Below are positions 6,968 through 9,418 of a stretch of 9,418 nt of DNA, piece by piece; the first letter of the stretch is position 1; every line of letters begins with the position of its first letter. This DNA comes from Clostridia bacterium. GTDB taxonomy: Bacteria > Bacillota > Clostridia > Oscillospirales > CAG-272. The position numbers were made by a program, and so were the translations under genes. The DNA lies in assembly GCA_900754175.1 (NCBI GenBank), contig CAAEBS010000127.1, positions 1-9,418 of the forward strand, written 5' to 3'. The notes beneath the pieces are model-generated. The model saw only the letters and a list, made by a program, of their open reading frames with translations. It did no database searches and was not told where the DNA came from.

Positions 6968-6996
6968 ATTATACCATACAAGCCGGCATTTGTCAA
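6968..6996 (-). promoter_or_regulatory. Sigma-A promoter of the RNase J gene
   Basis: On the minus strand TTGACA (6996-6991) and TATAAT (6973-6968) are separated by exactly 17 bp, with TGG in front of the -10 giving an extended -10. This is a full consensus match. Initiation near 6961 leaves about 180 nt of leader. The -35 lies only 23 bp past the stop of the upstream small membrane gene, so RNase J can be expressed independently of the spm genes. Confidence 0.92.
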
Positions 6997-7018
6997 CCGA
7001 TTTCCGGTATTTCCTCGT

Positions 7019-7303
7019 TTATGTCAGAAGCCACAAAAGGGCAAGCAACAGCCCGCCGCAAAGGACGCCCGCCAGAAAGAAAAGCAGAAGCATCCGGCGG
7101 TGGCGCAGCTTTTTGGAGCACGGGGTTTTGCGGCGGGGATAAAGCTCACTTTCCTGCAGGATCCGGGTCGCCTCCCGTATCATGGCGTTTTCGTCGGTGT
7201 TTTCAGCCGTTTTATCGCTTCGCAACACGAAATAAGCGGCTTCAAATACACTGCTGCCGCCGGTTTTTACCATGATCATCTTTTTCTGAATCCCTTTGAG
7301 CAT
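7019..7303 (-). CDS. Small conserved membrane protein next to spmB
   Basis: This 94-residue protein has a conserved-looking soluble N-terminus (MLKGIQKKMIMVKTGGSSVFEAAYFVLR is in the style of a recurrent clostridial family). A charged helical segment follows at about residues 37-50, then a strongly basic stretch RRKTPCSKKLRHRR at 57-70. The C-terminus is a single membrane helix at 71-93. The positive charge just before the helix predicts a cytoplasmic N-terminus with a tail anchor. The start is supported by AAAGGA nine bases upstream. It lies 61 bp after spmB on the same strand and may be part of the same transcript. I do not know its function. Its position suggests a sporulation or envelope role, but it could be unrelated. 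Confidence 0.72.
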   Translation of the reverse strand: MLKGIQKKMIMVKTGGSSVFEAAYFVLRSDKTAENTDENAMIREATRILQESELYPRRKTPCSKKLRHRRMLLLFFLAGVLCGGLLLALLWLLT

Positions 7304-7324
7304 CTTACGATTCCTTTCTGCAAA

Positions 7325-7339
7325 GCCGCCGACGGCGGC
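7325..7339 (-). other. Short GC hairpin upstream of the small membrane gene
   Basis: GCCGCC (7325-7330) pairs perfectly with GGCGGC (7334-7339) across a three-base loop. On the minus strand only TTT follows before the ribosome binding site of the 94-residue protein, so termination would be weak. It may reduce read-through from spmAB or shape the leader of the next gene. Confidence 0.4.
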
Positions 7340-7364
7340 GAGGATGACATACGTTAGTATATCC

Positions 7365-7895
7365 TTAATTTACCTGTTTAAACCATAAACGGCAAATCAG
7401 ACAGGACAGAATGATGCCAAAAATCATAACGAGTGTTGCGCAGAAAAAGGCGTAGCGGCTTTTCCGGATGCCGACCGAGGAGAAATACAGCCCGATGACG
7501 TAGATCATGGTGTCGGAACTGCCCATGATTACGGCGGCGCACAGAGCGGGAAAGCTGTCGGCGCCGACCTGCCGGAGCAGAGCGTCAAAGCTTGCGGTGG
7601 AGGCACTGCCGGAGATCGGGCGCACCACAAGCAGGGGAATCAGCTCGGCGGGGATGCCGATGCGCTCCAGGGCGGGCGAGAGGAGGCGGGAGAGCATTGC
7701 CGGGATACCGGAGGCGCTCAGCATCCGCACGCCCACCACCAGCGCTAAAAGCGGGGGCAGGAGCTTTACCGAGGTGGCAAGCCCCTCCCGTGCTCCCACG
7801 GTGAAGCGGTCAAAGTAGGGAGACTTTCCGAACAGCATAAGAACGCCCACTGCCATGAGGACCAGAGGGAGGATCAGTGCCGCCGCTTTTTCCAT
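7365..7895 (-). CDS. spmB: Spore maturation protein B
   Basis: This 176-residue multi-helix membrane protein of the nucleoside-recognition (Gate) fold is close to the usual SpmB length. With SpmA it is needed for spore core dehydration and heat resistance in Bacillus and Clostridium; the transported solute is not established. Family landmarks are VRPISGSAS at residues 91-99 and MGSSDTMIYVIGLYFSSVGI at 124-143, matching the conserved RP-SGS and GS-DT-YV patterns. Membrane helices are seen at about 5-22, 45-60, 84-93, 118-140 and 150-170. The ATG at 7895 shares its A with the spmA stop (TGATG), so translation is coupled. An in-frame GTG just before it at 7898 is possible, but GGGAGG is better spaced for the ATG (eight bases). 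Confidence 0.92.
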   Translation of the reverse strand: MEKAAALILPLVLMAVGVLMLFGKSPYFDRFTVGAREGLATSVKLLPPLLALVVGVRMLSASGIPAMLSRLLSPALERIGIPAELIPLLVVRPISGSASTASFDALLRQVGADSFPALCAAVIMGSSDTMIYVIGLYFSSVGIRKSRYAFFCATLVMIFGIILSCLICRLWFKQVN

Positions 7896-8560
7896 CACGC
7901 ACGCCTCCCGGCAGGCGCCTGTTTGCTTTGCTTATGGCGGAGAGCGTCGGGGGGCGAAGCTCTGCCTTTGGCTTTTCCGGTGCGGCGGCAGGCACTTCCC
8001 ATGGCACGGCACAGGAGCAGGGCAAAGGCGGCGCAGGAAAAGGAGGTGATCCAGATGACCGGAATCACCCGGTATGGGTCGGGGGAGCCGGCAGCACGCC
8101 GCATGGTAAGCAGAGTGGTGGGGATCAGGTTGACGCTTGCCGTGTTCAGCACGGCAAGCGTGATCATATCGGGCGTCGCTACCCCGGGTGTGGGATTCTG
8201 CTTTTGCAGACGTTCCATTGCCCGGAGCGCAAAGGGGGTGGCGGCGTTGCCCAGTCCCAGCAGATTGGCGCTGATGTTGGCGGCGATCGCTCCGCACGCC
8301 TCCTCATCCTCCGACGCCGCAGGGAAGAAAAAGCGCAGAAGCGGTCGCATCATCCGGGCAAGACGGCGGATAAGACCTGCGGATTCCAGCACACGCATGA
8401 TGCCGCACCACAGTCCCATCATGCCGCAGAGCGTGAGGGTGAGCGTGACGGTGTCTGAGGCACCGTCCAGCACCGCATTTCCCAGCGCCACCGGATCTCC
8501 CGTGACCATGGCACCGATAAACGACAGAATACAGATAACGCCGAATACTTTTCCTAACAT
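7895..8560 (-). CDS. spmA: Spore maturation protein A
   Basis: This 221-residue membrane protein is the partner of SpmB, acting in the mother cell or forespore envelope during late spore maturation. Helices are visible at about residues 4-20, 37-58, 130-152 and 164-187. The conserved motif ANLLGLGNAATP lies at 98-109, followed by ALRAMERLQ, and NTASVNLIPTT at 139-149. These are the classic SpmA signatures. After the last helix there is a basic, low-hydrophobicity tail (about 188-221) that makes the protein longer than Bacillus SpmA, and this tail reaches into the spmB start. The start at 8560 is set by GGAGG eight bases upstream. No sigma-E or sigma-A promoter is obvious upstream, but a perfect Spo0A box lies 37 bp before the start codon. 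It is transcribed divergently from abrB. Confidence 0.92.
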   Translation of the reverse strand: MLGKVFGVICILSFIGAMVTGDPVALGNAVLDGASDTVTLTLTLCGMMGLWCGIMRVLESAGLIRRLARMMRPLLRFFFPAASEDEEACGAIAANISANLLGLGNAATPFALRAMERLQKQNPTPGVATPDMITLAVLNTASVNLIPTTLLTMRRAAGSPDPYRVIPVIWITSFSCAAFALLLCRAMGSACRRTGKAKGRASPPDALRHKQSKQAPAGRRA

Positions 8561-8596
8561 TGATCAGCCTCCGGAATTCGCTTTAAAAGAGCTTTT

Positions 8597-8603
8597 TTCG
8601 ACA
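8597..8603 (-). promoter_or_regulatory. Candidate Spo0A box upstream of spmA
   Basis: On the minus strand the sequence reads TGTCGAA followed by AAAA, a perfect match to the Spo0A binding core TGTCGAA. It lies between the divergent spmA and abrB genes, 37 bp from the spmA start codon and about 70 bp upstream of the abrB -35 box. Function is inferred from the match and the sporulation context. Confidence 0.5.
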
Positions 8604-8651
8604 GAAATCGCAGAAATCATGACAAAAAAATGAGAAAAATAAAAATAAACC

Positions 8652-8667
8652 ATAAATTTCCATTTAT
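8652..8667. promoter_or_regulatory. AT-rich inverted repeat just upstream of the abrB promoter
   Basis: ATAAAT (8652-8657) pairs with ATTTAT (8662-8667) across TTCC, ending five bases before the abrB -35 box. It lies in a very AT-rich stretch (about 8610-8668) of the kind AbrB-type proteins bind without a strict consensus. It could be an autoregulatory site or chance symmetry in AT-rich DNA. Confidence 0.3.
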
Positions 8668-8672
8668 TCCTC

Positions 8673-8701
8673 TTGACAAATGACGAAAAAAGCTTTATAA
8701 T
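8673..8701 (+). promoter_or_regulatory. Sigma-A promoter of abrB
   Basis: TTGACA (8673-8678) and TATAAT (8696-8701) are 17 bp apart, a full consensus match. Initiation near 8708 leaves about 70 nt of leader. A reading frame that opens with TTG inside this -35 box and runs into abrB is an artefact of alternative start codons. Confidence 0.92.
8681..8687 (+). promoter_or_regulatory. Candidate Spo0A box within the abrB promoter spacer
   Basis: TGACGAA matches the degenerate 0A box TGNCGAA and is followed by AAAA. It lies between the -35 and -10 boxes of the abrB promoter, where a bound protein would repress. Spo0A repression of abrB is well known in Bacillus subtilis, though there the boxes lie downstream of the start site. 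The link here is an inference. Confidence 0.5.
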
Positions 8702-8777
8702 GATGGTACCAAATCAAAAACGGCGATACGCCGGAATTCTTCAAAATCCAAAGAAAGAAAAAATGGAGGATGTAATT

Positions 8778-9023
8778 ATGAAATCAACAGGTGTAGTGAG
8801 AAAAGTGGATGAACTGGGAAGAATCGTTCTGCCGATCGAGATCCGGAAGATCCTGGACATCAAGCAGAAGGACGCAATTGAAATCTTCACGGACAATGAC
8901 AGAATTGTGCTCCAGAAATATCAGCCGGCGTGCATTTTCTGCAACAACATTGAAAACATCGTGTATTTCAACGGCAAGAGAATCTGCTCCGAATGCCTGG
9001 AAAAGCTGAAGAAACAATTCTAA
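8778..9023 (+). CDS. abrB: AbrB/SpoVT-family transition-state regulator with Cys4 zinc-binding tail
   Basis: This 81-residue DNA-binding protein would act as a global repressor of transition-phase genes. Residues 1-47 form the swapped-hairpin AbrB domain. MKSTGVVRKVDELGRIVLPIEIR is nearly the text-book sequence, including R8, D11, E12, R15 and the R23-K24 contacts. The C-terminus differs from Bacillus AbrB: instead of a helical multimerisation domain it has C52-x2-C55 and C70-x2-C73 separated by 14 residues, a probable zinc-binding module, with a basic end. This shorter form is found in Clostridia. The start at 8778 follows GGAGGA at seven bases. It has its own consensus promoter, a candidate Spo0A box between the promoter elements and an AT-rich inverted repeat just upstream. 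No convincing terminator follows the stop. Confidence 0.9.
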   Translation: MKSTGVVRKVDELGRIVLPIEIRKILDIKQKDAIEIFTDNDRIVLQKYQPACIFCNNIENIVYFNGKRICSECLEKLKKQF

Positions 9024-9288
9024 GCTAATTCATTCTATTCGGTTTCTCTGCAATTCATGACATAAAGTGCGGGGAGATTGCTTTGCGACGAGGTGCCGCC
9101 ACCCAAGGGTGAAAAAGCGAACATATTGAAGACGGGACGAAGTCGGATTTCTTCTTGAAAAATCCGGGTTCGCCCCTTCTTTGTATTTTTTCGCACGGCA
9201 AAAGGAGCTTGAATTCCTGTCTCACGACACGGCGCACAAGCTGATGCTTCTGGATGCAGCCTGGAAAAGGCTGAGAAAGGAAGAAAAT
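9024..9288. other. Spacer without a recognisable complete gene; two hairpins and a possible truncated reading frame
   Basis: No full gene is recognisable here. CACCC (9100-9104) faces GGGTG (9107-9111), and CGGATTT (9144-9150) pairs with AAATCCG (9160-9166) across nine bases. Neither is followed by a T-tract that would make a clear abrB terminator. From 9130 the frame of the gene at 9289 is open. From about 9196 it reads like a MerR-type linker helix (RQKELEFL, then KLMLLDAAWKRLRKEEN). The 9060-9195 part has no protein-like character in any frame that I could recognise, and may be a repeat or debris of an insertion. Confidence 0.4.
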
Positions 9289-9418
9289 ATGAACTACAAC
9301 GTTACGCTTAAAACCATTCCCGCACGCTATGCCGCTACGGTGCGCATGACCATTCCACGCTATGAGGTCGGGGGATTGCAAAAAATCAGAACAGGGTTGC
9401 GCCCAATGCCGTTTGGCA
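9289..9418 (+). CDS. GyrI-like effector-binding domain protein, partial at the right edge
   Basis: The reading frame runs off the window after 43 codons. The opening YNVTLKTIPARYAATVR followed by MTIPRYE is the first strand and helix of GyrI-like (AraC_E_bind) domains, which bind small molecules and usually follow a MerR or AraC DNA-binding domain. The ATG at 9289 has AAAGGA seven bases upstream, so a stand-alone domain protein can be made. In-frame sequence upstream from about 9196 resembles the linker helix that normally joins a MerR head to this domain, but no MerR helix-turn-helix lies in the 170 bp available. The gene may therefore be a 5'-truncated regulator using an internal start. After residue 20 similarity to the family is less clear, so a downstream frameshift is possible. 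Confidence 0.6.
   Translation, partial: MNYNVTLKTIPARYAATVRMTIPRYEVGGLQKIRTGLRPMPFG

Noticed and set aside
8561..8596. Sigma-E type promoter for spmA
   Set aside because: Sigma-E control of spmAB is known in Bacillus, but I could not find a convincing -35/-10 pair of that type upstream of spmA here.
8673..8777. Longer AbrB starting at 8673
   Set aside because: The start would be a TTG that is part of the abrB -35 box, so the region is promoter and leader. The ATG at 8778 has a strong ribosome binding site.
9055..9381. 108-codon minus-strand frame at the right end
   Set aside because: It is antisense to the GyrI-like domain and the spacer hairpins, has no ribosome binding site that I could see, and no recognisable features.
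1..9418. CRISPR array, tRNA, rRNA or complete insertion sequence
   Set aside because: No regularly spaced repeats, no cloverleaf-type sequence and no transposase-like protein were seen on either strand.
9418..9418. Claim of a frameshift within the GyrI-like domain after the IPRYE motif
   Set aside because: The family match weakens there, but only about 23 residues remain before the window ends. An alternative frame gives no clearly better match, so the evidence is too thin.

Overview
This looks like a chromosomal segment from an endospore-forming Firmicute of class Clostridia, probably a gut-type lineage near Oscillospiraceae/Ruminococcaceae. That placement is an inference. It rests on a spmA-spmB spore maturation pair, an RNase J, an AbrB-type regulator, a clostridial SurA_N/PrsA-like foldase, strong AAGGAGG-type ribosome binding sites, and moderately GC-rich genes separated by AT-rich spacers. 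I see no rRNA, tRNA, CRISPR array, complete insertion sequence or phage genes.

Layout: (1) 1-48 is the end of a double-hairpin element that looks like a dispersed extragenic palindrome. (2) 131-2333, plus strand, is a self-contained export cassette: a near-consensus promoter, a perfect 14-bp palindromic operator, a TetR-family regulator, an ABC ATPase, an ABC-2 permease and a terminator. (3) 2346-8560, minus strand, is a six-gene run. In transcription order it is spmA, spmB, a 94-residue membrane protein, RNase J (with its own consensus promoter and a structured leader), a membrane-anchored PrsA/SurA-like protein, and a cysteine-rich protein with two zinc-ribbon-like ends. (4) 8561-9023 is the divergent spmA/abrB spacer, with two candidate Spo0A boxes, one of them inside the abrB promoter, followed by a short AbrB protein with a Cys4 zinc-binding tail. 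(5) 9024-9418 is a spacer without a recognisable gene, then the start of a GyrI-like effector-binding domain that reads like the back half of a MerR-family regulator whose DNA-binding half is missing.

How the parts fit: the TetR protein most likely represses its own operon until a substrate of the exporter appears. The minus-strand genes are mainly housekeeping and sporulation functions: spore core dehydration and maturation, mRNA decay, and folding of exported proteins. The abrB/spmA spacer links a transition-state regulator to a sporulation operon, and the candidate 0A boxes suggest Spo0A control as in Bacillus, although the box positions differ.

I did not find a convincing wholly new system. 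The items most worth a second look are the mirrored zinc-ribbon protein, the RNase J leader hairpin, the 0A boxes at abrB, the foldase lacking the usual parvulin histidines, and the headless MerR/GyrI-like gene at the right edge.
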